Shown here one piece after another: positions 38,673-48,166 of a DNA stretch of 64,000 bases. Position 1 is the first letter of the stretch, and each line of letters opens with the position of its first letter. Position numbers and translations under genes: made by a program. The notes beneath the pieces were generated by a model that ran no database searches, had not been told where the DNA came from, and saw only the letters and a program-made list of their open reading frames with translations. This DNA is from Nitrosospira multiformis (GTDB taxonomy: Bacteria; Pseudomonadota; Gammaproteobacteria; Burkholderiales; Nitrosomonadaceae): assembly GCF_900103165.1 (NCBI RefSeq), contig NZ_FNKY01000001.1, positions 434,001-498,000 on the forward strand, in the 5' to 3' direction.

Positions 38673-40221
38673 AGTGCCCCCTTGATCCAGTGATAATGCG
38701 TTGTTGGTCGTCCGCCTGTGGTTATCTCTTCTTCGGTTAAGTGGTGATACTCCAGCAGCAGATTGATTGCGGATTGCGTCTTGCTCGGGTTCTCGAGCCC
38801 TGCCCAGCCCTTCTGGGAGATATCACGGGCCTTGAACGGATTTGGCAACTTGCCGCCGGCCAATCGCTTGAGAAGCGTTTTTGCTGCGTCTATATCCGGC
38901 CGGGTGGCGTAGCTGTATATTCGCTGCGCGTGGCTTTCAAGATACTCACTGAAGGCAATAGCACGAAGCAGAGCCGCTTCCGTCACAGGGCCATGCCTGG
39001 TATCACATAGATGATTTATCAGTGCCAGCGAAGGGACCAGCTTTCGATATTTCGATAGATGCGACACGATAGCCGGATGCTCTTCGCCCGACCTTAATCT
39101 GTGTTCCAGTGCTGAGCGCCATTCTGAAAACAGTGCTTGCGCCGCATTGTCAAAGCGGAGGAATGGAACATTGCCATACAGATCACCTTCCCCACCGATC
39201 TCGGTTGGGTTTAAGTTATCCAATCTTTCGGCAACCATGTTCACCGTCTCCCGCGCCGCGCTATTTGGATAGCGGTCTACTTCTTTCCAGGTGGGGGAAA
39301 TGTCGGGATACACTACCAATCCAAAACGCTGCAGCAGTCCATCCGCCCCCGCGCCTCCGCCGGTCGCTTGGCGTACATATTCCGCTAATACGCCAGGTTG
39401 GATGCCGCCAATGATCGAAAGGCACAGCGCATCAATATGCAATCCCTTGCCGCGCATGATCCGGTCGAAGGTGTAGGGCGCATCCCCATCAGCAGCGGTC
39501 AGATAAAACGATCTCGCAACCTCTTGGCCGCTTGCATCAAGTTGTTTCAAGAGCCCTACTATTTCGTCGGCCTCCACTAGTAAGCCGTTTGGGTTCTCCA
39601 TCAACAATTCCCCCAAGGCCTCATAGCTGGCGTTATTGGTAATGTAGCGTTTCAGGATGGGCGCATGGTCTGGCTCACTGGATTGCAGCAATTTCGAAAC
39701 ATCGGCAGTGTCACTCTTTTTTAACGATTCACGCGCCTTTGTTTTGTTTACCGACTGTTGCAGCTTGGCAAGTTCAGTTTGTGTGTCGTATTCTGCTTTG
39801 GCCTTATTGAAGACATCGAAAGCCGTTGCCTGTAGTTTCTTAATTGGAGATAACGCTGATTTCAATGTGGGACTTTTCATGACGCCGGAATTGCCCACAA
39901 CAGCACCCCAGAGATTAGGATCACTGTCCAATCGTTATTGCGCATGGGGCGTATGCCAATCTTACGACCGGTGATTGTGGACATCATTACCATTACGCCC
40001 ACCGCTGCGAAGTCTGGGGGACACTGCATCCGTTCCGAGATATCCCGCACATAATCGCGTAGCGCATCCGGCAGATAGGAATAGTCGAATGGCGATACAC
40101 CAGGAAGCGTAGGAAGGGGCTCGGGCCGGGGAATCTTTATCTCGATTGGTGGTTTCGTTATAGCTATGAAAGCGGCTTGTGCTTCAAGAGTTGTGTCCCT
40201 CGCTTGCATCGCATTTATCAT
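38669..40221 (-). pseudogene. DUF3987-type replication/primase-like protein, split by a frameshift
   Basis: Two frames together make one protein. The first (40221 to 39877) gives YLPDALRDYVRDISERMQCP and IGIRPMRNNDWTV; the second (39931 to 38669) resumes with DPNLWGAVVGNSGVMKSPTL, a P-loop-like motif, and continues through the family's long C-terminal region. The family reads NNDWTV-x-PNLWG without a break, so one base seems to be missing near 39917-39926. DUF3987 proteins are common in satellites and prophages, near AlpA and integrases. It could be a real inactivating change, a sequencing error or, less likely, programmed frameshifting. Confidence 0.75.
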
Positions 40222-40643
40222 GCGGCCTCCGCTATTTGAATTTCCTGGTAGGGCTTTATGAGCACCGGGGCGTTACCGGTATCCACCAGATCAAGGGCAA
40301 AGGTCGCAAGGCAGGAGGGATTGACTTTCAGGATTGCGTTGATCACACCGCTCACGCGGTGCGCATCTTTGCGGCGGTAGACAACCTGCACCGCGAGACC
40401 GGCGAGATAATTAAAATTCAACTGGTCTGCTGGCGTGTCGTCGGCGATTACGATGCGTGGATAAGCTTTCCCCAGATCCCAATCGAATGTCACCATTACT
40501 CTGTTACCTGGTATTTTTCCTGATTGCCGCATTGCCATAAACTGCTTGCCATAGGCTGGCATTTGTTTATAATCAGGATTCAATTTTGTTTCAAATGACG
40601 CCCTGGTTCCCGCCGGGGCGTTTTCGTTTCTGAAGGTCATCAT
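40218..40643 (-). CDS. Hypothetical element protein (141 residues)
   Basis: The ATG at 40643 overlaps the alpA-like stop (ATGATGA) and follows GGGGGA. The upstream in-frame ATG at 40697 would overlap alpA by nearly 60 bases. The protein contains QFMAMRQSGKIPGNRVMVTF, DWDLGKAYPRIVIADDTP and DALRFAxxx-free beta-rich stretches; no family is recognised. Its stop overlaps the DUF3987-like start by four bases, so it is co-translated with the replication module. Confidence 0.6.
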   Translation of the reverse strand: MMTFRNENAPAGTRASFETKLNPDYKQMPAYGKQFMAMRQSGKIPGNRVMVTFDWDLGKAYPRIVIADDTPADQLNFNYLAGLAVQVVYRRKDAHRVSGVINAILKVNPSCLATFALDLVDTGNAPVLIKPYQEIQIAEAA

Positions 40644-40858
40644 TCCCCCTTCTCTGATTTTGATTCCAGCCAGGAACGAATGGAGTTCACATCCCATGCC
40701 GTAATTCGAGCGGATAGCTTGACCGGCGCCGGAAATTCCTTGGTTTTTACCTTGCGCCAGAGCGTTGCAGAAGAGAACGGCACGATGGCTGGTATTAATT
40801 GCGACTGGCGAATGTATCCCGAGGCTGGGAGCTTGCCGAAGTTTGAATTGTTATTCAT
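40640..40858 (-). CDS. AlpA-family excisionase/regulator
   Basis: A 72-residue MerR-like winged-helix protein: SGYIRQSQLIPAIVPFSSAT, LWRKVKTKEFPAPVKLSARI, TAWDVNSIRSWLESK. AlpA proteins in P4-like elements activate the integrase promoter or act as excisionases. AAGGA lies eight bases before the ATG. It starts the leftward replication/capsid operon. Confidence 0.85.
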   Translation of the reverse strand: MNNNSNFGKLPASGYIRQSQLIPAIVPFSSATLWRKVKTKEFPAPVKLSARITAWDVNSIRSWLESKSEKGE

Positions 40859-41012
40859 TCCGTATTTTCCTTATGAAGTGACTTGGTACGGTGTGAAGCT
40901 TGCATGGAAAAATGGCAAAGAAATAGGCGCAGAACACCGCGGGTGATGGGCGCAGTAAATCAAGAATAAGCCTGCAATCCTTACTGGTATTGGGTTCAAT
41001 GGGCGCGGGGTT

Positions 41013-41639
41013 CTATTTGCGTCGACCACGTGGCAAGCCGTCCGCTCGTAAAATAGTAGCCATAATTTCAGCTGTTCGATCTGGCACGCCCCGCTTTTTT
41101 AGAAAGTCTTCCACCTGCTCATTAGTTGGGGCCGTCGATGGATCAGATGGATCGTAAAGATTCCATAGACTTTCAACCGCTAGTGCCAGCTTTCTCAGTA
41201 AGGCAGTTTCGTAGCCACCCCACGGCCAGGCACCAATAGCTTTCGTCTCTGATTTCTTTGCTAATATTGCTAACAAAGGCTTTGCTTCATCTTTCGATAG
41301 ATACTCAGCGTAAAGTCGCACGAATTCAGGTAATTCGGCCTCCATCAGCGCGAGCTTTTGTTTCGCATCATTGCGAGTGTCCTCGTCTTCAAATAGCTCT
41401 AGCGAAGCCGCAACCGCACCACAAAGGCCAAGCCGCATTAGCAGATCGCCGGCGCAGCGTTGCCTCGCTGTTATTCCTAGATGGGACGAGGAAAACAGAA
41501 GTTTCTTGCCAAGCTCATAATCAAGCTTCCAACTTTCGACTTCATATGATGGAAGTGAGCCGTAATAATTCTCCGGTACAAACTGGTGAAGATCATGTAG
41601 CGTTGCAGCGCGTAACCGCAAGAAATCCCAACTGTCCAT
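41013..41639 (-). CDS. Hypothetical element protein (208 residues)
   Basis: A soluble, helical protein with no recognised fold. It begins DSWDFLRLRAATLHDLHQFV and ends with a conserved-looking tail (PTNEQVEDFLKKRGVPDRTA then EIMATILRADGLPRGRRK) that may be a small helical DNA- or RNA-binding module. A GGAGGG lies upstream of the ATG. It sits between the alpA-like gene and the small genes near the integrase. Confidence 0.6.
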   Translation of the reverse strand: MDSWDFLRLRAATLHDLHQFVPENYYGSLPSYEVESWKLDYELGKKLLFSSSHLGITARQRCAGDLLMRLGLCGAVAASLELFEDEDTRNDAKQKLALMEAELPEFVRLYAEYLSKDEAKPLLAILAKKSETKAIGAWPWGGYETALLRKLALAVESLWNLYDPSDPSTAPTNEQVEDFLKKRGVPDRTAEIMATILRADGLPRGRRK

Positions 41640-41658
41640 ACACGCCCTCCAAGAAGGA

Positions 41659-41681
41659 CCGCCCCGAAATCGAGGCGGTTA
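41659..41681. repeat. GC-rich hairpin upstream of the 208-residue gene
   Basis: ACCGCC and GGCGGT pair around a loop derived from TCGATTTCGGG. On the plus strand a T-rich stretch follows. It may end rightward transcripts or attenuate the leftward operon. Confidence 0.45.
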
Positions 41682-41688
41682 TTTGTGG

Positions 41689-41935
41689 TTAATTTAATCT
41701 TGCCTTTAATTCTTCGGTAGTTTCGCCCATGTCTCCTATAGCGCTCATGATGATGCTATTGAGCCGCACGATACTCTTCAATACTTCTTTCGTTGCCCAC
41801 ACCACTTCTCCCGTCTTCGTTGTCCTCCAGCGCGGTGGTTGCCAATATCGCTAATGCCTCAATTCCATATGTTGCCTCTAACGCTACGATCCCACGCTCG
41901 GCATCTTTCATCGCATTTTCATAATCGGTGCTCAT
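41689..41935 (-). pseudogene. Small gene, apparently frameshifted
   Basis: An ATG at 41935 overlaps the stop of the 75-residue gene (ATGA) and opens a frame of 59 codons (DAERGIVALEATYGIEALAI) that stops at 41756. In another frame of the same strand the DNA reads RYWQPPRWRTTKTGEVVWAT and runs on to a stop at 41689 (SAIGDMGETTEELKARLN). The second frame has no upstream start before a stop codon, so a single gene broken near 41835-41845 is a simple explanation. Two overlapping genes are the alternative. Confidence 0.4.
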
Positions 41936-42159
41936 GCTTGCACCTCTTCGCGGTCATCCAACAGCAAGTTGGCTTTATCGATTCGCCCAATTAAATCCTG
42001 CAAGATGAAATAAAACCCTGTTACTTCGCCGGGCTCTAAGTGAATCTCATGATTTAACGATACGCCTTGGATAAACTTTGCAATATGACTTGCTTCCTCG
42101 AGTAAATCCCGAGCATCAAGGGTTTTATCTGAAACAGGTGTAGAATTGGCGTTAGCCAT
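41932..42159 (-). CDS. Small hypothetical protein (75 residues)
   Basis: A strong AGGAGGT precedes the ATG. The protein is mostly helical and acidic (DLLEEASHIAKFIQGVSLNH, FYFILQDLIGRIDKANLLLD), of the type often encoded beside phage integrases. It overlaps the following small frame by four bases. No family is recognised. Confidence 0.6.
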   Translation of the reverse strand: MANANSTPVSDKTLDARDLLEEASHIAKFIQGVSLNHEIHLEPGEVTGFYFILQDLIGRIDKANLLLDDREEVQA

Positions 42160-42243
42160 GATGCGTACCTCCTAGATAGGTTGCGTTGTGGTTAGGGACG
42201 TCTGGTGTGTCCAGCACCTTTCGCCCCGCTTACCTGAATTCCG

Positions 42244-43503
42244 TCAAGTCACGGTCTTGCTCTTTCTAAGCAGGATCACCTTATCAGTGTGTCCTTGCTC
42301 AAACTGTATCAATAGCGCGGCCCACGCATTCAGCGCAGCCTTTCGCTCCTCGAAATAGTCATGCCGGTTATAAACTCCTTCAACACCTTTGATCTTGTGA
42401 TTCAGGCAGCGCTCCGCAATGTGCGGTACTACGCCCAAAGCTTCCAAGTGGGTGCGTGCTGTACGGCGTAGATCATGAATAGTAAAGCGGTCTAATCCAT
42501 GCTTGATCTTCGCGAGAGCAACACTCAAGGTACTTTCCGCGATATGTGGCAGCATGCGGTCTTGCATCTTGCGCGCAGGCAATACCCATTTGCTGCTACA
42601 CGATAAACGCTCAAGCTCCCGCAACCACTCTACTGCAACATCAGGCAGCGGTATATCAATGGCTGAGCTGGTCTTTGTACGCTCAGCAGGCAAATACCAC
42701 ACACCCTGATCTAAATCGAACTCTGACCACTTGGCGGCTATCAGCTCGCTTTTACGCACTGCCAGCAGCAGCAATAATTTAATGCTTAAGCCATTCTCTA
42801 CACTGAACCCATTTGCTTCTTGCATGGCAGCAAAGAGCCGCACCAGCTCCGCACCCGTTAACCAGCGTTCGCGGCTTTTTTCCTTGCCACCCGCATCGCC
42901 CGGATCAAAGGCAGCTGCCGGATTGTATTCGATAGCATGCCGCTTAACGGCATAGTTGAATATGCGCTTGAGCCAGCGCAGCACGTCATTGGATATGGAA
43001 GGTGCGCCACGCTTTATTACGGCTTTCAGAATGTCATCAATGTGCCGCGGCTTTACATCCTCAACCTTAAGGCTACCGATAGCGGGCTTGATGTCCTTCT
43101 CGATCCGAGCACGTACGATGTTTGGGTGCTTCCAGCGGCCTACAATCATTCGCTCAAAATACTCATCGGCTAATTGGGCCACTGTATAGGCGTTCTTGTC
43201 AGCTTCGATCTTGGCGCGGGCCTCGCCCTTGCGTTGCTGTTTTTCGCCTGCAACGTCATACCCCATTGCTACGCGAGCCCGCAGCTCTTTTGCCTTACGT
43301 CGAGCATCGGCGAGGGACAGGTCACGATAGCTACCCATGTTCATTATGCGAGGCTTCCCGGCAAAGCGATAACGAAGGCGCCAAACAGGAATAGCAAAGT
43401 TTTCACGATAGGATAGGTACAGCCCATCCCCATCGCCGCGCATGTCGAAATGCTCGCCCGCCTTTATCCAGTTGCGTATGTCTATGTCGCTTAGCGTGCC
43501 CAT
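42244..43503 (-). CDS. Tyrosine integrase (P4/CP4-57-like)
   Basis: A site-specific recombinase of 419 residues from the ATG at 43503, which has AAGGGC upstream; in-frame starts at 43521 and 43560 are possible. The N-terminal domain fits DUF4102-type integrases (MRGDGDGLYLSYRENFAIPV, RYRFAGKPRIMNMGSYRDLS). Catalytic residues are visible: Arg in LAVRKSELIAAKW, His and Arg in IHDLRRTARTHLEAL, His in CLNHKIKGVEG, and Tyr in VYNRHDYFEER. It lies at the right end of the element, next to a candidate attachment site and close to yicC. Confidence 0.93.
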   Translation of the reverse strand: MGTLSDIDIRNWIKAGEHFDMRGDGDGLYLSYRENFAIPVWRLRYRFAGKPRIMNMGSYRDLSLADARRKAKELRARVAMGYDVAGEKQQRKGEARAKIEADKNAYTVAQLADEYFERMIVGRWKHPNIVRARIEKDIKPAIGSLKVEDVKPRHIDDILKAVIKRGAPSISNDVLRWLKRIFNYAVKRHAIEYNPAAAFDPGDAGGKEKSRERWLTGAELVRLFAAMQEANGFSVENGLSIKLLLLLAVRKSELIAAKWSEFDLDQGVWYLPAERTKTSSAIDIPLPDVAVEWLRELERLSCSSKWVLPARKMQDRMLPHIAESTLSVALAKIKHGLDRFTIHDLRRTARTHLEALGVVPHIAERCLNHKIKGVEGVYNRHDYFEERKAALNAWAALLIQFEQGHTDKVILLRKSKTVT

Positions 43504-43555
43504 GTTGCCCTTTGATTGCATGTACAACCAAAACTGCACCACCGGTTGATGGTAG

Positions 43556-43573
43556 TACACTCAGAGGTACACA
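43556..43573. other. Candidate right attachment site (attR)
   Basis: TACAC-TCAG-AGGTACACA, matching TACAC-GTAT-GGGTACACA at 33307-33324 in the same orientation. It lies immediately upstream of the integrase gene, the usual place for an attachment site. The core is short, so this is only a candidate. Confidence 0.35.
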
Positions 43574-43617
43574 TGAATTATGAGCTTACTTGAAATGAAA
43601 TGCAACGGCATGATACG

Positions 43618-43642
43618 AAAAAACCGCATGGCTAGCGGTTTT
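43618..43642 (-). terminator. Rho-independent terminator downstream of yicC
   Basis: Stem AAAACCGC / GCGGTTTT with a seven-base loop; on the minus strand a run of six T follows. It lies about 40 bp after the yicC stop and before the proposed edge of the integrated element, so yicC transcription would end before entering the element. Confidence 0.75.
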
Positions 43643-43680
43643 CATTGATCCTTTGATACCCAGTGATTCTGCAAGAATCA

Positions 43681-44547
43681 CTATTCAATGTTCTGTACCT
43701 GCTCCCGCATCTGCTCGATCAGTACTTTGAGTTCCAGGGAAATCTTCGATACTTCCACATCCACGGATTTTGAACCTATCGTGTTGGCTTCGCGATTGAG
43801 TTCCTGCATCAAAAAATCCAGACGCTTGCCGATTGCTCCCCCGCTCGACAGGACTCGTTCCACTTCATCCAGGTGAGTCTGCAAGCGGGATAGCTCTTCG
43901 TCCACATCGATCTTGCTGGTAAATAGCAACAATTCCTGACGGATGCGATCATCATCCTGATTTATCATGGCCTCGCTTAATCGGGACTTGATCTTTTCCT
44001 GGAAAGCCACAAGCAATGCGGGGATACGCGGCGATACTTCGGCCACCAGATGGCGCATCTTGCCGAGACGCTCAAGCAGCATCGCTTTAAGTTTCTCACC
44101 TTCGCGGGCACGTGCTGCGGCAAACTCATCCAGAGCAGTGCATAGCAATTCCATGCAAGACTCGCCCAAACTTTCCGCAGGTAGGGAATCTGCACCCAAT
44201 ATCCCAGGCCAGCGAAGTATGTCGGCCACTTCGAGACCCCGCGCATCCGGCAACGCCACCCTGACGGCACGGTCTAATTCCAGCAATTTTTGTAATAAAT
44301 TGGCATTGATATGCTGCGGATCTTCCGCACTCACGAGCCGGGAAAAACTTAAGCGGCATTCGACTTTTCCCCGGCTCAACCTGGCTGTCAGAAACTCACG
44401 CATTTTTGCCTCAAGCAAACGGAGTTCGTCAGGCAGGCGGAACTGAATGTCAAGGTAACGATTATTGACGGAGCGCAGCTCCAGGTTCAGGGAACCACGG
44501 GGCACTTCCTTCGCAACCGCCGCATAGCCGGTCATGCTGTAGATCAT
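43681..44547 (-). CDS. yicC: YicC-family endoribonuclease
   Basis: A 288-residue protein of the YicC family, reported to have endoribonuclease activity and to affect stress survival. The N-terminal YicC-like domain shows YSMTGYAAVAKEVPRGSLNL and ELRSVNNRYLDIQFRLPDEL. The C-terminal DUF1732 region ends GKRLDFLMQELNREANTIGS then KSVDVEVSKISLELKVLIEQ. It is normally directly upstream of gmk; here about 12 kb of other DNA lies between. Confidence 0.93.
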   Translation of the reverse strand: MIYSMTGYAAVAKEVPRGSLNLELRSVNNRYLDIQFRLPDELRLLEAKMREFLTARLSRGKVECRLSFSRLVSAEDPQHINANLLQKLLELDRAVRVALPDARGLEVADILRWPGILGADSLPAESLGESCMELLCTALDEFAAARAREGEKLKAMLLERLGKMRHLVAEVSPRIPALLVAFQEKIKSRLSEAMINQDDDRIRQELLLFTSKIDVDEELSRLQTHLDEVERVLSSGGAIGKRLDFLMQELNREANTIGSKSVDVEVSKISLELKVLIEQMREQVQNIE

Positions 44548-44661
44548 GCTAACTTAACCACCGGCGGGTCCTTAATACGTTAAAATAATAGATGTGGCGC
44601 ATATCACACGCCATCATCGCGGATTATGCCACAACGCGCTCGTGCCTAGCGGCCTGTCGGA

Positions 44662-44716
44662 CTAATCCGGATGTTTCATACATTAACACGCATCAATTTA
44701 TGAAACATTCGGGTTA
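44662..44716. repeat. Short palindrome related to the 7.4-kb repeat
   Basis: CTAATCCGGATGTTTCAT and ATGAAACATTCGGGTTA form an imperfect hairpin whose arms match those of the palindrome at 7354-7520. It lies in the yicC-rph spacer. The spacer otherwise shows no gene over about 280 bp. Confidence 0.6.
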
Positions 44717-44825
44717 AAGAACCCAAGCAAAAAAAGGCGGCCGGGTAAGAATAGGATGATTGTACCGGTGCGCCACCGGCGAACGCTCTGCCGACACCAC
44801 TACCCTTAAAGGATTTGCCATAATC

Positions 44826-45542
44826 ATGCGCCCCAGCCATCGCACTCCAACTCAACTCCGCCCTATTGAAATCACCCGGCATTACACCCGGCATGCCGAA
44901 GGTGCGGTGCTGATCGCGTGCGGCGACACCAAGGTATTGTGCACCGCCAGCCTGGACGAAAAAGTACCTCCCTTTCTTAGAGGTAAGGGTCAGGGTTGGC
45001 TCACAGCGGAATATGGCATGTTGCCGCGCTCCACTCATGAGCGAATGCAACGCGAGGCGGCCAAAGGCAAGCAATCCGGCCGTACCATGGAAATCCAGCG
45101 CCTGATCGGGCGCGCACTGCGTTCAGTCGTGGACCTGACCAAGCTCGGCGAGCGCACTATCCAGATTGACTGTGACGTAATCCAGGCCGATGGCGGCACC
45201 CGTACCGCCAGCATTACTGGAGCGTTTGTGGCGCTGCATGACGCGGTGGAAAAACTGCTGCAGCGGCAATTGATACAGGCCACACCGATATTGACGCATG
45301 TCGCCGCCATCTCGGTCGGCATCTATGAGGGCGTGCCGGTGCTTGATCTGGATTATCTGGAAGATTCCTGTTGCGATACCGACATGAATGTCGTGATGAC
45401 TGGCGATTTCGGCCTGGTGGAGGTGCAGGGCACCGCTGAAGGGGTCTCGTTCAGCCGGCAAGACCTGAACGCCATGCTGGACCTGGCGCAGCATGGGATA
45501 CAGGATCTAATCGAGATTCAAAAAGCGGCACTGGCGAAATGA
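44826..45542 (+). CDS. rph: Ribonuclease PH
   Basis: RNase PH trims tRNA 3' ends phosphorolytically. From the ATG at 44826 the protein has 238 residues, as in the family, and begins [20 protein letters not shown]. Typical segments are [52 protein letters not shown] and [20 protein letters not shown]. The frame is open upstream to 44760, without family similarity. It overlaps rdgB by four bases (ATGA at 45539-45542), so the pair is translationally coupled. Confidence 0.96.
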   Translation: MRPSHRTPTQLRPIEITRHYTRHAEGAVLIACGDTKVLCTASLDEKVPPFLRGKGQGWLTAEYGMLPRSTHERMQREAAKGKQSGRTMEIQRLIGRALRSVVDLTKLGERTIQIDCDVIQADGGTRTASITGAFVALHDAVEKLLQRQLIQATPILTHVAAISVGIYEGVPVLDLDYLEDSCCDTDMNVVMTGDFGLVEVQGTAEGVSFSRQDLNAMLDLAQHGIQDLIEIQKAALAK

Positions 45543-46150
45543 ACCAGGCCGCGAAAATACAAAAACTCGTGATCGCCAGCGGCAACGCCGGCAAACTGCG
45601 GGAAATCCGCCACTTACTCGAGCCCCTGGGAATTGAGGTGTTGCCGCAGTCCATTTTCAACATCACGGAAGTCGAGGAGCCTTATTGCACATTCGTCGAG
45701 AATGCGCTCGCCAAGGCGCGCCATGCCAGTAAATCGTCCGGACTGGCGGCGCTGGCGGATGATTCCGGCATTTGCGTGAATGCCTTGAACGGCGGGCCGG
45801 GCGTTTATTCAGCGCGCTATGCGGGGGAGCCTAAATCGGACGAGCGGAATAATCATAAGCTGGTCGATGTGCTAAGAAATCAGCCCGATCGCAGGGCTCA
45901 CTATTACTGTGTCATAGTGCTGGTACGCCACGCCGATGATCCGCAACCCATCATTGCCGACGGCGCCTGGCATGGCGAAATCATACTGGAACCTCGCGGT
46001 GAGGAAGGGTTCGGTTACGATCCCTATTTCTTTCTCCCGGATTTGGGTAAAACCGGAGCGGAACTTCCAATGGAGCAGAAAAATCGACTCAGCCATCGCG
46101 GCAAAGCGCTGGCGCGGCTCGCTGAATGCATCAAAGAAGAGACATCTTGA
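45539..46150 (+). CDS. rdgB: XTP/dITP diphosphatase (RdgB/HAM1)
   Basis: RdgB hydrolyses non-canonical purine nucleotides (dITP, XTP) to keep them out of DNA. The 203-residue protein has [59 protein letters not shown] and [20 protein letters not shown], followed by the LSHRGKAL motif. It overlaps rph and precedes hemW on the same strand. Confidence 0.96.
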   Translation: MNQAAKIQKLVIASGNAGKLREIRHLLEPLGIEVLPQSIFNITEVEEPYCTFVENALAKARHASKSSGLAALADDSGICVNALNGGPGVYSARYAGEPKSDERNNHKLVDVLRNQPDRRAHYYCVIVLVRHADDPQPIIADGAWHGEIILEPRGEEGFGYDPYFFLPDLGKTGAELPMEQKNRLSHRGKALARLAECIKEETS

Positions 46151-46194
46151 ATCGTAGCTGATCACCACGCCTTCAATTTGTTGTCTTAATCGAT

Positions 46195-47412
46195 ATGACG
46201 GCAATCATTCCTCCCGCATCCATGCCGGGCGTCCAATCTCCGAGACTGGGATCGCTGCCCCCGCTGAGTCTCTATATCCATATTCCGTGGTGCATGAAGA
46301 AATGTCCCTATTGCGATTTCAATTCCCATGAAGTTCGTGGTGGAAACGTCAATATGCCGGAGGCGGATTATGTGACTGCGCTGATCCGCGATCTGGAAAC
46401 GGCGCTGCCGCAGGTCTGGGGGCGTAGCGTAACGAGTGTATTTTTTGGTGGCGGCACACCCAGTCTGTTTAGCGCCCGCTCCATTGATGCGATCCTCACC
46501 GCGGTAAGGGCCTTGCTGCCGCTGGAGCATTTCGCCGAAGTGACACTGGAAGCCAATCCCGGAACGTTTGAGGTAAAAAAATTCGCTGATTTCCGTGCTG
46601 CGGGAATCAATCGCTTGTCCATCGGCATTCAAAGCTTCAACCCCAGGCATCTCCAATCGCTGGGGCGAATACACGACGGCAGCGAGGCGCATCGCGCGAT
46701 TGAAATTGCCCGAGAGAATTTTGACAATGTGAACCTTGATCTGATGTACGCACTCCCGCATCAGACAATGGAAGAAGCCCAGAACGATATTGAAACCGCG
46801 GCTGCGTGCGGCGTTACGCATATATCCGCTTATCATCTTACCTTGGAGCCGAATACGTTGTTTCATCGCTATCCACCGCCGCTACCGGATAACGATTTGT
46901 CGGCGGAAATGCAGATAATGATCGAGCAAACGCTTGCTCAGGGCGGCTACCTGAATTACGAAACCTCGGCATTCGCCCAGCCTGGGCGGGAATCGCGCCA
47001 CAATATGAATTATTGGCTGTTCGGCGATTATCTCGGGATTGGTGCGGGTGCACACAGCAAAATAAGCTTTGCCGATAGAATAGTGCGCCAGATGCGCTAT
47101 AAGCAACCCAGGGATTATCTTGCCAAAACTTCGCCGGACATGACGGCTTTTGACTCACCCATCATGGAACAGCATGAAGTAGAGCGAAACGACAGGGGAT
47201 TCGAATTCATGATGAACGCACTGCGCCTCACTGGGGGTTTCGCTCCGGAAATGTTCGTGGAGCGCACGGGTCTGTCCATTGACAGTATCCAGCAACAACT
47301 TGATGAGGCGGAGCGGCGGTACCTGATAACGCGCGATTACCTGCGAATCACGCCCACTCTCGCCGGCAGGCGATTTTTGAATGATTTGCTGCAAATCTTC
47401 TTGCCGGAATAA
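46195..47412 (+). CDS. hemW: Radical SAM haem chaperone HemW
   Basis: The 405-residue protein (formerly called a coproporphyrinogen oxidase) is a radical SAM haem chaperone. The cluster motif is IPWCMKKCPYCDFNSHE; it continues with SVFFGGGTPSLFSARSID, NRLSIGIQSFNPRHLQSLGR and the HemW-type C-terminus. It follows rdgB by 44 bp on the same strand. A haem-delivery protein suits a cytochrome-rich ammonia oxidiser. Confidence 0.94.
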   Translation: MTAIIPPASMPGVQSPRLGSLPPLSLYIHIPWCMKKCPYCDFNSHEVRGGNVNMPEADYVTALIRDLETALPQVWGRSVTSVFFGGGTPSLFSARSIDAILTAVRALLPLEHFAEVTLEANPGTFEVKKFADFRAAGINRLSIGIQSFNPRHLQSLGRIHDGSEAHRAIEIARENFDNVNLDLMYALPHQTMEEAQNDIETAAACGVTHISAYHLTLEPNTLFHRYPPPLPDNDLSAEMQIMIEQTLAQGGYLNYETSAFAQPGRESRHNMNYWLFGDYLGIGAGAHSKISFADRIVRQMRYKQPRDYLAKTSPDMTAFDSPIMEQHEVERNDRGFEFMMNALRLTGGFAPEMFVERTGLSIDSIQQQLDEAERRYLITRDYLRITPTLAGRRFLNDLLQIFLPE

Positions 47413-47448
47413 AGGAACGTATAGCGCTTCTCTGTTTTTTGTGCCTCC

Positions 47449-48120
47449 CTATTTTCTTCTAAATACCAGATCCCACACGCCGTGTCCCAGCTGCAATCCG
47501 CGCTGTTCAAACTTGGTTAACGGCCGGTATTCCGGACGCGGGGCATGGTCAATCGCGGTATTGGCGAGCTGCGATTCGTTGCTCAACACCTCCAATATTT
47601 GACCGGCATAATCTTCCCAGTCGGTCGCTGCATGGATATAAGCGCCTTGTTTCAGATGCCGGCAAAGAAGCGTGATGAATTCCGGCTGTATCAGCCGCCG
47701 CTTGTGGTGGCGCGCTTTGGGCCAGGGATCAGGAAAAAAAATATGCACGCCGTCGAGACAATCGGAAGGCAACATCCGCTGCAGTACCTCCACTGCGTCA
47801 TGCTGGATAACGCGTACATTCACTAATCCGGACTCATCAATCTGCTTCAGCAGACTGCCTACGCCGGGCGTATGAACATCGATTGCGAGATAGTCATATT
47901 GAGGATGGGCTTTGGCAATAGTGGCGGTAGTCTCCCCCATACCGAAACCGATCTCCAGAAATTTCGGCGCGCTCCGGCCAAAAACCTGACCAAGATCGAG
48001 CAGACCGTCCGCAAACGGGATGCCATATTTCGGCATCAGGGTTTCATGCGCGCGGCGCTGGGCGTTTGAAACACGTCCCTGGCGAAGGACAAAGCTGCGG
48101 ATGGGACGATGCTCTGTCAT
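47449..48120 (-). CDS. trmB: tRNA (guanine-N7)-methyltransferase
   Basis: TrmB methylates G46 of tRNA. The 223-residue protein contains the SAM-binding start [40 protein letters not shown], and the hallmark [20 protein letters not shown]. It converges with hemW; thiG and thiS lie upstream on the same strand. Confidence 0.96.
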   Translation of the reverse strand: MTEHRPIRSFVLRQGRVSNAQRRAHETLMPKYGIPFADGLLDLGQVFGRSAPKFLEIGFGMGETTATIAKAHPQYDYLAIDVHTPGVGSLLKQIDESGLVNVRVIQHDAVEVLQRMLPSDCLDGVHIFFPDPWPKARHHKRRLIQPEFITLLCRHLKQGAYIHAATDWEDYAGQILEVLSNESQLANTAIDHAPRPEYRPLTKFEQRGLQLGHGVWDLVFRRK

Positions 48121-48166
48121 TTAGAGGGAAGAATAGACCCAGGAGACTGGAGAGTCGGAATTTGGG

